A stretch of 64,000 bases of DNA from CAVUXJ01 sp963814975 (GTDB taxonomy: Bacteria > Acidobacteriota > Vicinamibacteria > Vicinamibacterales > CAVVIG01), in NCBI GenBank assembly GCA_963814975.1, contig CAWFFB010000031.1:1-64000 (forward strand). Direction: 5' to 3'. A program made the translations under genes and the position numbers. The number at the start of each line of letters is the position of its first letter. The first letter of the stretch is position 1. The notes under the pieces are model-generated. The model was not told where the DNA came from, ran no database searches, and saw nothing but the letters and a program-made list of their open reading frames with translations. This document shows, piece by piece, positions 19,194 to 29,274 of this stretch.

Positions 19194-19765
19194 TGTCGAG
19201 GTGCCAGGCTCAGGTTTCCGATGGCACACTGCTCGACTACTGGGCGCGTGACCTGGCGGACGGTGACGAGACGGACCGAGTCGAGGAGCATTTGTTCACG
19301 TGCGGCGACTGCTCGGCGCGCCTGCACCTCCTGGCGGCACTCGGGCCCGGACTGGCGACACTCGTGCGTCAGGGGCGCGTCTCGGGGATTGTCTCCCGCG
19401 CCCTGCTCAACCGCATGCAGCGTGACGGCATCCATGTGCGCATGTACTCGCTGGTACCGGGCGAGACCGTGCCGTGTGCCGTCTTTCCCGGCGACGATCT
19501 CGTGGTCGCCGCCCTACGAGCCGACTTTTCCGGGGTGGATGCCGTGACACTGTCGGTGACGTGGCCCGGAGACTCGTCAAACGGCAGGATCGACGACGTG
19601 CCCGTTTCCGGGCCGGACGCCGAGGTGCTCTGGGCCACGCCTGCCGCCGTCGTGCGTCAGTTGCCATCCATGCGGCTGCAGCTCACCCTCGCGTCCGCCG
19701 GTGACATGCGCGCCGAACTCGGTAGGTACGTGCTCGACCACTCAGCCCCGGCGCTACCCGCGTGA
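19190..19765 (+). CDS. zinc-finger anti-sigma factor (putative)
   Basis: A 191-aa protein with an N-terminal ZAS-like motif (EEHLFTCGDCSARL, H-x3-C-x2-C) at residues about 33-46, the part that binds an ECF sigma factor. No obvious membrane helix follows; the C-terminal half is a soluble beta-rich domain. It is translationally coupled to the sigma gene upstream by an ATGA overlap. Inactivation of the sigma factor is inferred from the motif and context. Confidence 0.78.
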   Translation: MMSRCQAQVSDGTLLDYWARDLADGDETDRVEEHLFTCGDCSARLHLLAALGPGLATLVRQGRVSGIVSRALLNRMQRDGIHVRMYSLVPGETVPCAVFPGDDLVVAALRADFSGVDAVTLSVTWPGDSSNGRIDDVPVSGPDAEVLWATPAAVVRQLPSMRLQLTLASAGDMRAELGRYVLDHSAPALPA

Positions 19766-19769
19766 CAAT

Positions 19770-19801
19770 CCTGTCCTGAGCGAAGCTCCGGACTGGACAG
19801 G
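19770..19801 (+). terminator. hairpin after anti-sigma gene
   Basis: CCTGTCC (19770-19776) pairs perfectly with GGACAGG (19795-19801), with an inner GAG/CTC pairing in the loop. It sits five bases after the anti-sigma stop codon. There is no clear T-run, so it may be a weak or factor-dependent terminator. Confidence 0.4.
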
Positions 19802-20040
19802 TCCCGATCGACGGCGCACCGGGGACGTGCGACCCGGCGGGGTCAACTCGCCACTGTGCGACCTTCGGCCGCCAGTCTCGGGACGGCAGTCATTCCACCT
19901 GCGTGCCCGCTGTCAACCAAGAGGTCCCGCGACGAAGAGCCGACGCCGACCTCGCGATCACGCCGTGCGATGATCGCAAAGGCTGGCCCGGTAGGACGTT
20001 GCCCCAGGAAGGCCTTTCGTTGATTGACGACGCTGGACGG

Positions 20041-20979
20041 TCAAAGCGACGACAATCGCTTCAGTTCTTCGCCGGTGAGCGTCAGGCCGAGCATCGGGAG
20101 CAGTTCGGTAAGCTGCGCGACCGTGCGGGCGCTCGCGATGGGTGCCACCACGGCCGGCTGCGCGGCAAGCCACGCCAGCGCGACCGCGCTCACCGCGGTC
20201 CGGTGTGCAGAGGCAATGTCGTCGAGCGCGGCAAGCGCACGAATCCCGCGCTCGTCGAGATACTTGGAAGCCGCGCCGGCGCGCGGACTCAGCACGGCGG
20301 CGCCAGGTCGGTACTTGCCCGTGAGGAAGCCCATCGCCAACGAAAAGTACGGCAGACACGCCACTTGCTCAGCGACGCAGAGTTCCTGCAGTTCGCCCTC
20401 GTACTCCTGGCGGTACACCAGGTTGTAGTGCGGCTGGAGCGCCACGTATTCGACAAGGTTGTCCCGCCGCGAAATGGCGAGCGCCTCCCGCAGCCGAGGG
20501 GCCGTGTAGTTCGACGCGGCCACATGGCGCACCTTGCCTTCTTTCACCAGCCCATCGAAGGCACGTAAGGTTTCGGCAATCGGCGTATCGGGGTCGTCGC
20601 GATGCGCGTAGTAGAGATCGATCCAGTCGACACCCAGCCGACGAAGCGAACCTTCGACGGCCGAGCGAATCGTCGCCGGCGCCAGGCCCTTCAACGCAGG
20701 TAGCATCCCGACCTTGGTGGCAATCACTATCGACGCCCGATTCCCGCGGGCCGCCATCCACCGTCCGATGATGCTCTCCGATTCGCCGCCGACGTGGCCG
20801 GAAACCCAGGAGGAATACGTATCGGCCGTATCGATGAAGTTCCCGCCCGCGGCAGCGAACGCGTCCAGCACCGCGAACGAGTTCGACTCGTCCGCCGTCC
20901 ACCCGAACACGTTGCCTCCCAGACAGAGGCGAGAGATGAAGAGATCCGTTTTCCCGAGGCGTGGCGTGGGGGCCGTCAT
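20041..20979 (-). CDS. aldo/keto reductase
   Basis: A 312-aa NADPH-dependent aldo/keto reductase with the (beta/alpha)8 fold. The tetrad is visible: Asp and Tyr in FIDTADTYSSW, Lys in IVIATKVG, and His in LYYAHRDDP. The cofactor end SNYTAPRLREAL is present. I take ATG 20979; the frame runs further upstream but overlaps the cupin. Substrate is not predictable. The cupin gene lies 53 bases upstream in the same direction. Confidence 0.88.
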   Translation of the reverse strand: MTAPTPRLGKTDLFISRLCLGGNVFGWTADESNSFAVLDAFAAAGGNFIDTADTYSSWVSGHVGGESESIIGRWMAARGNRASIVIATKVGMLPALKGLAPATIRSAVEGSLRRLGVDWIDLYYAHRDDPDTPIAETLRAFDGLVKEGKVRHVAASNYTAPRLREALAISRRDNLVEYVALQPHYNLVYRQEYEGELQELCVAEQVACLPYFSLAMGFLTGKYRPGAAVLSPRAGAASKYLDERGIRALAALDDIASAHRTAVSAVALAWLAAQPAVVAPIASARTVAQLTELLPMLGLTLTGEELKRLSSL

Positions 20980-21032
20980 CGCGCCACGATTCTCTGCAGG
21001 CCACGCCTGGCAGTCAAGCGTGGCCGGCCGCC

Positions 21033-21359
21033 TTACGGCGCGGGCGCGAGTACCGCGAGGACCAGCAGACGCCCGGACCCGCTGTTTCGCACGCCGTGGG
21101 CAACGCCCTCGGGTGCTATCAGCAGGTCGCCGGCATCCATCGGCAGTTCCCGGCCCTCGAGCAGGAACACACCTTGCCCTTCGAGCACATGGTAGACCTT
21201 GTCCATGCCATGATGGGCGTGCAGCGCATGCGACTGCCCGGGCTCGAACGCGTTCAATCCAACGAGAAGTCGGGACGATTCGAAGATCGTCGCCTTGCCC
21301 ATCCCGTCCGCACGCCACGCCGCGTGCTGCGCCGGCTGGATCACACAGGGATGCTCCAT
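21033..21359 (-). CDS. cupin-domain protein
   Basis: A 108-aa single-cupin protein. The metal-binding first motif is GQSHALHAHHGMDKVYHVLE and the second is GDLLIAPEGVAHGVRNSG. Such proteins bind a metal and a small ligand; the role is unknown. It is the first gene of a probable two-gene unit with the aldo/keto reductase and diverges from the winged-helix/TPR gene across about 160 bases that must hold both promoters. Confidence 0.85.
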   Translation of the reverse strand: MEHPCVIQPAQHAAWRADGMGKATIFESSRLLVGLNAFEPGQSHALHAHHGMDKVYHVLEGQGVFLLEGRELPMDAGDLLIAPEGVAHGVRNSGSGRLLVLAVLAPAP

Positions 21360-21519
21360 CCCCGGATCTTAGCTTGGTCGGGGGGGCGGGTCTGTGGCCG
21401 GGCCCGGGGCCGAGAATCGGGCATTCCGCCGGCGGACCGATAGATCAAGAAATCCTCGGCCGACGGTCGGGTTTTCGGGGCGGGAGACCCAACTCTTGCG
21501 AAGTCGATACAATTCGCCC

Positions 21520-22975
21520 GTGCAGACCGGCGTGCGCTTCGTCTTCGAACCGTTCGAGCTTGACCCGACTCGACGGCGCCTGACCGCCTCGGGCGAGCCC
21601 ATCGCGTTGTCCGAACGTCAGCTTGATGTGCTGCTGCTGCTCGTGGCCCGGGCGGGCCAGATCATCTCCAAGGACGACCTGCTCCACGCCGGGTGGAAGG
21701 ACGTGGCCGTTGGCGACAACAGTCTCGAGCAAGCCATCTCGAGCCTACGTAAGCTTCTTGGCGAGCATTCGAGCGGCATCGCCTATATCGAAACAGTCCC
21801 TCGACGTGGATATCGTTTCGGCGTCGCCGTGGAGCGAACGGCGTCGCGTGAAAGTGACGTCGGGCTCGACACGCTCCTCGCGCCGCACCGCGCGTTCGTC
21901 GAGGGGCGTGCGGCACTCGAAACCTTCGACGGTGGACAGGTCGCGCGTGCGCGCGCCGTCTTTGAGGCCGCGTTGACGAGCATGCGTGAACACGCGTCGG
22001 CACACATCGGGTTGGCCAACGCCTGTGTCATGCAGTTCGAGATGACGCGCTCCGATTCGGCACCCGACGCGGCCGCTCTGGCCATCGCCGCTCGCCACGC
22101 GCGCGAGGCGTGTCGTCTCGATCCGCAGTCCGGCGAGGCGTGGGCGACGCTTGGATTCGGTACTCGACCGGACCGGCGACCGCGTCGACGCTGTCGCGGC
22201 GTCGAAGCGAGCCGTAACGTTGGAGCCCGACAACTGGCGGCATCACTTCCGTCTGTCATACGTGAGTTGGGGCGAGGAGCGGCTCCGTGCGGCGGACCGA
22301 ACACTCGCGCTTCTGCCGGATTTCCCACTCGCCCATTGGCTTGCCGCCACGGTACACGTCGCACGGCAGGTTCTCCACGAAGCGGAGCGCGAGCTGACTG
22401 CCGCTCTTGGCTCCCAGGCCGGCCAGGTGACGGGGCACGCGCGGTTCAGCCCGGTGGCTCTCCACTGGCTGCTTGGCCTGATTCACCTGGCCCGGGGCGA
22501 CATGGCGCGCGCGCTCGAAGAGTTCGAGCTAGAACTGTCGTTCGAACACGCCGGCCACCTGTATGCGCGCGAGTGCGCGGCGAACACGTGGTATGCCATT
22601 GGCGCGCTCAGACTCCGGCAGGGCCGCCTGGCCGACGCCAACGCCGCATTCGAGCGCGCGATTGAACGCGTTGCCACGCACCCGATGGCGACAGTGGGGC
22701 TCATGGCCGCCGGTTCGCGGCGTGTTTCGACGCCAGCCACCAGCGCCGACCCCGGCAGCCGGGCGTTCTCCGTCGAGGCCGCCGTGTGTCGAGCCGCTTC
22801 GTTGGTGCTCGCCGGCGCTCCTCTCGAAGCCGCGCGCATCGTCGACGAAGCCCTGGCGGGCGCCGCCCCCGGCAATGCCGGGTGGCTTCTTCCGATCGAG
22901 CCGTTGTTGCAGATCACAGCCCAGCCGGGTCTCTGGGCTCGGCCGCTCGCCCACCTCCGGAACCGCGCGGCCTGA
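21520..22975 (+). CDS. winged-helix/TPR transcriptional regulator, one frameshift
   Basis: The N-terminal CadC-type DNA-binding domain (residues 1-105) shows FEPFELDPTRRRLTASGEPI, DVLLLLVARAGQIISKDDLL and YIETVPRRGYRFG. The rest is a series of TPR-like helices (for example ACRLDPQSGEAWATLGF and ALRLRQGRLADANAAF). The frame breaks near 22155 and continues to 22975, giving about 485 aa. It starts at GTG 21520. It probably regulates neighbouring genes such as the secreted protein at 23104, but the sequence does not show a target. Confidence 0.78.
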
Positions 22976-23103
22976 AGAGATCAGGACTTTTCAGCAGAAC
23001 CAGCAGGACATCTCCGGGAGACTCGGCCACTATCGCGGCTGAGGAGGCGGAATCAAGCGCCTCACCACGCCGCGCGAAAGCGGCCCATTTCCAGGAGCAA
23101 GCA

Positions 23104-23670
23104 ATGCAAGCCTCACACAACCCCTCAGTCTTGACGCGCGGACCGGCCGTTCGCCATGTGGCGCACGCGGCCCTTCTCACCCTCGGCCTCTACAGCCCGG
23201 CCCTGAGTCAGACGACGGCATCTCATCTGCTCCCTGTTGCCAAGACCGCCAACCTGTCGGGCCCTCGGTTCGGCCTCACCCTCCTTGCCGACGGCGTCGT
23301 GAACAAACTCGAGGAGCGCGACATCAAAGTCGGCCCGCACATCTCGCAGTTCGGCTGGCAGTTCGAAAAGCAGTTCTACACCAAGGACAGTGGCGTGACG
23401 ATGGTGACCGAGTGGGTCGCGCTGGTTGGCGGTCTCGAGCAGAGTGTCGTGCTCCCCAGCCTGACCTGGGTGGTGGGGGTCCGGACGAGAGATGGCGCCG
23501 AGTTCGGCATCGGTCCAAATATCACGCCGGCAGGAACTGCGCTGGTCCTCGCAACAGGAATGACGTTCCGCGCGGGCGCTCTGAACGTGCCCGTGAACGT
23601 TGCGGTCGTGCCCTCGAAGCACGGATCGCGCGTGAGCGTGCTCTCCGGCTTCAGTCTGCGGCACCGGTAG
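23104..23670 (+). CDS. secreted conserved hypothetical protein
   Basis: 188 aa with a signal peptide (VAHAALLTLGLYSPALSQ). The mature part is beta-rich with the block HISQFGWQFEKQFYT and ends in SVLSGFSLRHR, resembling a small outer-membrane or periplasmic beta-barrel protein. It has a ribosome site (CCAGGAGC) before ATG 23104. I recognise it as a conserved family of unknown function. It may be controlled by the winged-helix/TPR protein upstream. Confidence 0.65.
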   Translation: MQASHNPSVLTRGPAVRHVAHAALLTLGLYSPALSQTTASHLLPVAKTANLSGPRFGLTLLADGVVNKLEERDIKVGPHISQFGWQFEKQFYTKDSGVTMVTEWVALVGGLEQSVVLPSLTWVVGVRTRDGAEFGIGPNITPAGTALVLATGMTFRAGALNVPVNVAVVPSKHGSRVSVLSGFSLRHR

Positions 23671-23777
23671 TCCGGATCTTGGCGTGGTGGCGGCCTCACA
23701 GAATTGGCCGACTCAGGTGCTGGTCGGTCTACTACCTGTTGGGCGGATTGACGTAGTGGTGGGACTGCCTGGCGAGA

Positions 23778-23960
23778 GCGGTGCGGATCCTGGTCCACGG
23801 CGAAACGCAGTTTCTGGGAACGCGGATGACGCGCTATGTCGATCCGCCCACCCTCGTTCGACTAGGTAGCAGCGAGGTGCTGAGCGATGCAATCATCCTG
23901 CACCCACGAGCCACTGTGCGACGAACCAAGGAGACGATACCATGCGATTCATATCGATGA
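23778..23960 (+). CDS. doubtful short ORF or gene remnant
   Basis: A 60-residue frame with protein-like composition (HGETQFLGTRMTRYVDPPTL, then VRLGSSEVLSDAIILHP). It has no ribosome site, and a stop codon lies just upstream. Its end overlaps the start of the YCII gene by 19 bases. It is more likely the tail of a lost gene than a working one. Confidence 0.25.
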   Translation, partial: AVRILVHGETQFLGTRMTRYVDPPTLVRLGSSEVLSDAIILHPRATVRRTKETIPCDSYR

Positions 23961-24307
23961 TCCGCGTCGAAGAGAACACCGGTCAAGTGCCCAGCGAGCA
24001 GCTCATGAGCGACATGGGCAAGCTGATGGAGGAGTTGACCCGCGCCGGCCGGCTGATCAGCACCGCCGGGCTCCGGCCGACCTCAGAAGGGGTGCGCGTG
24101 CGCCTGCGCCGCGGCAAACTGTCGATGTCCGATGGGCCGTTCATGGAGACAAAGGAAGTGATCGGTGGGTATGCGATCCTCGAGGCGAAGTCTAAGGAGG
24201 AGGCGATCGAGCTGACCCGGCGCTTCCTGGAGGTCCACGGGGACGAGTGGGACATCGAGTGCGAAGTGCGCCAGCTGGACGGGCCGGAGTTCGGCAGCGA
24301 GGCTTGA
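23942..24307 (+). CDS. YCII/DGPF-domain protein
   Basis: A 121-aa YCII-related protein: MRFISMIRVEENTG at the N terminus, SMSDGPFMETKEVIGGYAIL in the middle (the DGPF signature) and an acidic C terminus. These dimeric alpha/beta proteins often sit beside ECF sigma factors and have no firmly known substrate. The start codon follows AAGGAGACGATACC, a good ribosome site. It is about 90 bases before the reductase gene. Confidence 0.88.
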   Translation: MRFISMIRVEENTGQVPSEQLMSDMGKLMEELTRAGRLISTAGLRPTSEGVRVRLRRGKLSMSDGPFMETKEVIGGYAILEAKSKEEAIELTRRFLEVHGDEWDIECEVRQLDGPEFGSEA

Positions 24308-24400
24308 GGGCTCATCGGCTATTCACGATGATCCGGTCACGCTGCGAGGCCGTACTCGCGGATCATCGCTCACCCCAGCAGCGGCGGTAACATTGATGCC

Positions 24401-25048
24401 ATGAAGACCATCGGACTCATTGGTGCCGGACACATTGGAAGCCAAATCGCGCGGCTTGCTGTCGCGCACGGCTACGACGTCGTGGTCAGCAATTCGCGTG
24501 GACCGGAGAGCTTGAGCGCGCTCGTTACCGAGCTCGGACCGAGGGCTCGGGCCGCGACCGTCGTCGACGCGGCAAAGGCCGGAGACATCGTCGTCGTGAC
24601 AATACCGCTGAAGAACTATCGGACCGTACCGGTCGACCCATTGGCCGGTAAGATTGTCATCGACACCAACAATTACTATCCGCAACGCGACGGCCGGATC
24701 CCGGAGCTCGACAACGAATCGACCACGACCTCCGAGCTTCTGCAGGCGCAGCTGCCGACCTCCAAGGTCGTGAAGGCGTTCAACCACATCCACGCCGCCC
24801 ATCTGACGACCGATGGCCGGCCCGCCGGGACGAAGAACCGGCGCGCACTGGTCATCGCCGGCGACGATCAGGACGCGAAGACGGCTGTCACCCAGTTGCT
24901 CGACCAGTTCGGTTTCGACACGGTGGACGCGGGACCGTTGAAGGAGGGGTGGCGCATTCAACGCGATACACCCGGCTACGGTCCGCGTCGTACTGCCGAG
25001 GAACTGCGGGGAGATCTCGCGGCCGCGAAACGGTACGCTGACCAATAA
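24401..25048 (+). CDS. NADPH-dependent F420 reductase-like protein
   Basis: A 215-aa Rossmann-fold oxidoreductase of the NADP oxidoreductase/F420 family. The nucleotide loop is GLIGAGHIGSQIARLA (residues 4-19); VVVSNSRGPESL then binds the NADP phosphate, and IVIDTNNYYPQRDG marks the catalytic side. There are no coenzyme F420 biosynthesis genes in the window, so the true electron partner is uncertain. Confidence 0.8.
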   Translation: MKTIGLIGAGHIGSQIARLAVAHGYDVVVSNSRGPESLSALVTELGPRARAATVVDAAKAGDIVVVTIPLKNYRTVPVDPLAGKIVIDTNNYYPQRDGRIPELDNESTTTSELLQAQLPTSKVVKAFNHIHAAHLTTDGRPAGTKNRRALVIAGDDQDAKTAVTQLLDQFGFDTVDAGPLKEGWRIQRDTPGYGPRRTAEELRGDLAAAKRYADQ

Positions 25049-25154
25049 CCCGTGGCGCGATTCGGCGAGGCGAGCACAACCCGGCGGGAGAGCCGTGCTT
25101 TTGTTGGCCACCCCCAGGTCATGCGCACTCCGGCGCTCGCAGCCTTAGAACGCC

Positions 25155-26468
25155 GTGGAGCAGCATCTCATTTGGTTCGTCGTGGCCGGCATGCTGTTCA
25201 TCAGCATGGCTCTGGCGGGATCGGCCATCTCGCGGTTGCCCCTCACGACCGCGATGCTGTATCTCGCCGTTGGAGTTCTGTTGGGCCCGCGAGTCTCCGG
25301 ACTGCTGGATCTAAACGTCGTTACGCACGCCAGCGCGCTTGAGCGTGTGTCCGAGGTTGCGGTCATCGTGTCACTGTTCACGGCCGGCCTCAAGCTTCGC
25401 GTGCCTGTACTTGACCGCCGGTGGTTGATCGCCGTTCGTTTGGCGGTGGCTTCGATGGCGATCACTGTGGCGCTGATAGCAACGGCGATCGTTACGGTGT
25501 TGGGGCTGCCTTGGGGCGTCGGGATCATCGTCGGAGCGATTCTGGCGCCGACCGATCCCGTGCTCGCTTCGGACGTGCAGGTCGAGCACCCATTCGACCA
25601 GAACCGTCTTCGCTTCGCGCTGACCGGCGAGGCCAGCCTTAACGATGGAACGGCGTTTCCCTTTCTGATGCTGGGCCTTGGCCTGCTGGGGCTCCACGAT
25701 CTCGGTAGCGGCTTGTGGCGTTGGGTCGTGGTCGACGTGCTCTGGGCCACAACGGCCGGTCTCGGGGTAGGGGGCGCGCTCGGGACGGCCGTCGGCACGC
25801 TCGTGCTCTACATGAGACGATCGCATAGGGAAGCGGTCGGCCTCGACGACTTTCTGGCGTTGGGTCTCATTGCACTCGCTTACGGAATCGCGGTCCTTTG
25901 CCACGCGTATGGGTTTCTCGCGGTGTTCGCGGCGGGCCTGGCTCTTCGCCGAGTCGAGCGCGTGGCGTCTGTTCGCGCTCGACAGTCACAAGCTGATCTG
26001 ACGAGAACCGCCGGCATGTCCGAAGAGGAGGTGGCTGTCCATCCGGATAAAGCGCCGGCCTACATGGCACAAGCGGTGCTCGCATTCAACGAGCAGTTGG
26101 AACGGATCGGGGAAATCGCCATCGTGGTCGTCGTTGGCGCGCTGCTGTCTCCCGACCTGCTGACGTGGCGGATCTTGTGGGTGACGCCACTCCTCTTCGT
26201 CCTGGTCAGACCGCTATCAGTCATTGTCGGTCTTGCCGGGGCAGGCGTGACGCGCCGGGAGATCGCGCTGAGCAGCTGGTTTGGCGTACGCGGCGTCGGC
26301 TCCGTCTATTACCTGGCGTATGCGATCGTCCATGGACTGCCGGCGCCGTTCAGCGACCAGGTCGTCAGTGTTACGTTGGCCGTCATCGCCGCGTCGGTGT
26401 TGGTGCATGGCGTTACCGTCACACCGCTGATGGCCCGCTGGGGCGAGAAAGCTCAAGGCGCCGGCTGA
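25155..26468 (+). CDS. CPA1-type Na+(K+)/H+ antiporter
   Basis: A 437-aa membrane protein with about 12 helices, exchanging protons for Na+ or K+. Family marks are ILAPTDPVLASDV and TGEASLNDGTAF (the ND motif of electroneutral CPA1/NhaP antiporters) and SSWFGVRGVGSVYYLAYA in the last third. A hydrophilic loop around residues 275-300 may be regulatory. The start is GTG 25155. It ends 50 bases before the convergent outer-membrane gene. Confidence 0.88.
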   Translation: MEQHLIWFVVAGMLFISMALAGSAISRLPLTTAMLYLAVGVLLGPRVSGLLDLNVVTHASALERVSEVAVIVSLFTAGLKLRVPVLDRRWLIAVRLAVASMAITVALIATAIVTVLGLPWGVGIIVGAILAPTDPVLASDVQVEHPFDQNRLRFALTGEASLNDGTAFPFLMLGLGLLGLHDLGSGLWRWVVVDVLWATTAGLGVGGALGTAVGTLVLYMRRSHREAVGLDDFLALGLIALAYGIAVLCHAYGFLAVFAAGLALRRVERVASVRARQSQADLTRTAGMSEEEVAVHPDKAPAYMAQAVLAFNEQLERIGEIAIVVVVGALLSPDLLTWRILWVTPLLFVLVRPLSVIVGLAGAGVTRREIALSSWFGVRGVGSVYYLAYAIVHGLPAPFSDQVVSVTLAVIAASVLVHGVTVTPLMARWGEKAQGAG

Positions 26469-26517
26469 CTGGGGTTTTTGGGCGCTCGCTGCTCGCCATC
26501 AACACCAGGTCCGCACC

Positions 26518-27534
26518 TCAAAGGGCCAGCCTGACGCCGATATTCCAGCCCTCCTTCGACTCGTCCCGGCCGAAGGTCAACGCACCGTCCACGAAGAAGC
26601 CTGAGGCTCCGACGCTCAGACCGCCACTCCAGGACGGTCGCGCCTCTCCGACCGTGTTCGAGCTGAAGCCACCACGCGCTTCCAGCCACCGTCGCAGCCG
26701 CCCTTCGGCCCCGATGGCGATATGCCGCACATCTCCAAAAAGGGTGGGGGTCCTGGTCAGATCGGTATCGAACGCCACTGTGAGGCCTGTACCTACTCCC
26801 GGTGAGCCCGCCCGGAACGCTGCTCCGAACCGGGCCTGTCGCTCAAGAACGATCGGTCCGCCTGCGGACTGGAATTCGGGCTCGAACAAGTGCTTCAGCG
26901 TAACGCCAAGCCTGATGGGACCCAGCGAGGCCATCGCCCCGAAGTCGATGTCGCCCTTGGTCTCCACCGGCACATCCAGATCGTCTGCGCTGTCCAGGGC
27001 GTCGCCGCTCTGGCTGACAGTGGTGGCCGCCCCGATCCGGACCAGCTTCGCCGTTGATGCAATCGTGAATGCCCTGCCGATCGATTGCCCGGTCGTGGCT
27101 CCGTACTGGCTCAGCGCGAATTTCCTCAGGATGGCTTGTGGGCCATCCGCGTCCGGCCCTGTCACGCCAGATGGTCGCACTTCACTGACATAGACCCGAT
27201 AATAGCTGAGGCCGAACCCGGGCAACGCCAGTGCGATGGCCGTGTCCGTGTTGCGAATCGCCGGACCAGTAGCCGGGTGCACAGCCGGATCGGTCCATTG
27301 ACCGCGCTCGAACAGCGCGCTCAGTTGGCCGCCCGTCGCGACTCCGGCAGGGTTCCACCAACTCATGGTGGCGTCGTCGGCAACGGCGACGAAGGCACCC
27401 CCCATCCCTTGCGCGCGGTTCCCTACGGATTCAAACGTCTGGGCGCCGACCGTTTCCGAGGCAACGAGCAAGGAGAGCACGACCAGAGCAGAGAGGTGGC
27501 GTGCCTTCGCCAGGCACAACGCCTTCTCTTTCAT
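26518..27534 (-). CDS. outer-membrane beta-barrel protein (FadL/PorV-like)
   Basis: 338 aa. A signal peptide (LSALVVLSLLVASETVGAQ) is followed by NRAQGMGGAFVAVADDATM and WWNPAGVA, the N-terminal hatch motif of FadL/UPF0164-type barrels. The rest is a run of amphipathic strands ending in a terminal aromatic/Leu strand (NIGVRLAL). I start at ATG 27534, since the longer frame begins before any signal sequence. Transport of hydrophobic compounds is possible but not shown. Confidence 0.75.
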   Translation of the reverse strand: MKEKALCLAKARHLSALVVLSLLVASETVGAQTFESVGNRAQGMGGAFVAVADDATMSWWNPAGVATGGQLSALFERGQWTDPAVHPATGPAIRNTDTAIALALPGFGLSYYRVYVSEVRPSGVTGPDADGPQAILRKFALSQYGATTGQSIGRAFTIASTAKLVRIGAATTVSQSGDALDSADDLDVPVETKGDIDFGAMASLGPIRLGVTLKHLFEPEFQSAGGPIVLERQARFGAAFRAGSPGVGTGLTVAFDTDLTRTPTLFGDVRHIAIGAEGRLRRWLEARGGFSSNTVGEARPSWSGGLSVGASGFFVDGALTFGRDESKEGWNIGVRLAL

Positions 27535-27845
27535 GTGTTGTCTGTACGGCGATACCACTTTCGCGCACCTCGACTGCATGTATCGTCTTGTGGGAATGAG
27601 GGCCAACGGGTGCATGGATTATACGGGCGGGACAACAGTGCCGACGGGTACGCAGTCTATCGCCGCAGCGTTTAGTGATCCCTGCGCCTGGCGGAGCCGG
27701 CCTCCGCCTGCCGTTGGCCTTGCTAAGTATTGTCGCTTCCCATGCATCATCGCCCCTCACAACATCCCTCGCCTTCTTGTTGTTGTACTCGGGGCGGCGT
27801 GCGGGACGCCAGTTGCTCAACGCAGCCCTCGCTCAGCAGGAAGCG
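27535..27845. other. intergenic between two minus-strand genes
   Basis: About 310 bases that must carry the promoter of the outer-membrane gene. Several overlapping open frames on both strands have no family match or ribosome site, so I call no gene here. Confidence 0.5.
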
Positions 27846-28994
27846 CTACGGCCGTCGGGCGGTGTCGGCGCCTGGTGCTTGTCCCAGCTGGCGGGCAGCC
27901 GACGATCGGCTCTGGGGAGCCGCCCAGTCGCCAGCCGAGATCGCGTCGGTCACGCGCTCGACGCGGATCGTCGCCGAATCAGTCCGAACAGCCACGACGA
28001 TTGCGTCGCCGACGACGTCGGGCCTTGCAGCGCTGCGTCCGTGGCGGAAAAGAGTGAGGCGTTGCCCGACGGTGACGCCCTGCTCGCTTCCCCGGTCGAT
28101 CACCATCAGTCGTCGCGGCGCGCCCAGCATCTGGCCCTCATCCGCGAAGAGAATGCGGGCCGCGTCTCGGTAGGCGGGAATCCCAATGGGATCGGGAGTG
28201 AGGATCGATTCGGGCTTGAACGACGCCAGAAAGTCGCCTTTCATCAGTTCGTCGCAGGCATATATCACGACGGCAATCGACGAGCTCTCGCCGGCCGTCA
28301 CGATCTGCAGCAGGCCGGCGGAGTGCTCGCCGATCAGGTCAGCGCCCGCGAGCCCCAGCCCTCTCACACGGAAGTGGCGACGGACCACAAGATTTCGTCC
28401 GACTTCCAGACCGTTGAGCACGCCCCCGTCGATGATGAGCTCGGTGCCCTCGGTATACAACCCCGCCTCCGCTTCGTAGCGACCCGCCCGGATCGTCCCG
28501 AACGACTCCGGTGACGCGCCGGGTTTTGCCGGACCGCAGACGGAGTCGCGGTCGTGTGTCGGCACGGGTGTCACCACGAGACGCGGGGACGATGGAACAA
28601 ATGGCGATGGATCGACTGGCAGGTCTCCCTGGACGACAACAGTTTCGGAGATGGGCGCCACCTCCAGCCGCTCCACGGCGCGTGTTTCGGCGCCTGGCTG
28701 GACACTCAAGTGGACCACCACGCTAGTGAACCCCTCGAGCTCAAACCTGAGAATGACTGGCCCCGCGGTCAGGTTACGGAACACGTAGCCGCCCGCACCG
28801 TCCGTGACCGTCGTCGCCAGGACCCGTCCATTCGCGGCGGTCGCAACTACCGTCACGCCAGGCAAGACGCCGCCGGAGCTGTCGATTGCCTCGCCCCGGA
28901 CCACACCGCGACCTGTTTGGGCGGCACCGACGGTCGAGCAAATGACGAAGAGCGCAGCGGTTGCCGTGGCGAGCGTCGTGGTTGATAAGCGCAT
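27846..28994 (-). CDS. secreted protein with carboxypeptidase-regulatory-like domain
   Basis: 382 aa with a signal peptide (TATAALFVICSTVGAAQ). Residues about 28-105 form a carboxypeptidase-regulatory/Cna-B-like domain (EAIDSSGGVLPGVTVVATAA, TDGAGGYVFRNLTAGP), common in Acidobacteria envelope proteins. The C-terminal half (residues 150-380) is an unrecognised domain that ends with IDRGSEQGVTVGQRLTLFRH, a pattern also seen in FlgT-like or LysM-adjacent outer-membrane proteins. ATG 28994 is preferred over the longer frame because the signal peptide follows it directly. Confidence 0.7.
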   Translation of the reverse strand: MRLSTTTLATATAALFVICSTVGAAQTGRGVVRGEAIDSSGGVLPGVTVVATAANGRVLATTVTDGAGGYVFRNLTAGPVILRFELEGFTSVVVHLSVQPGAETRAVERLEVAPISETVVVQGDLPVDPSPFVPSSPRLVVTPVPTHDRDSVCGPAKPGASPESFGTIRAGRYEAEAGLYTEGTELIIDGGVLNGLEVGRNLVVRRHFRVRGLGLAGADLIGEHSAGLLQIVTAGESSSIAVVIYACDELMKGDFLASFKPESILTPDPIGIPAYRDAARILFADEGQMLGAPRRLMVIDRGSEQGVTVGQRLTLFRHGRSAARPDVVGDAIVVAVRTDSATIRVERVTDAISAGDWAAPQSRSSAARQLGQAPGADTARRP

Positions 28995-29274
28995 CGATGG
29001 TTTCCGGACCTCTTCGATCAGCATCGGCCTCAAGCGGCAGAACCTGTAGTCCCCCACATTCAGACTTCCCCCAGGGCTCTTCTCACTTGGCCCTCATCTT
29101 CACCGCCGCGGGAGTCGAAACGGCTAGAAGCCAGGCCGATGTGCAACGATAATCAGGCAACGGAGCGCTTCCCCAACGTGCCTTTTTGAGCCGATTCTGA
29201 GGAAGGCGAGCGCATCGGCGCCGCGGTGGCAGATCCCCGTTCTTCGCGCAGCGGGCGCGCAACTCAGCACGGTC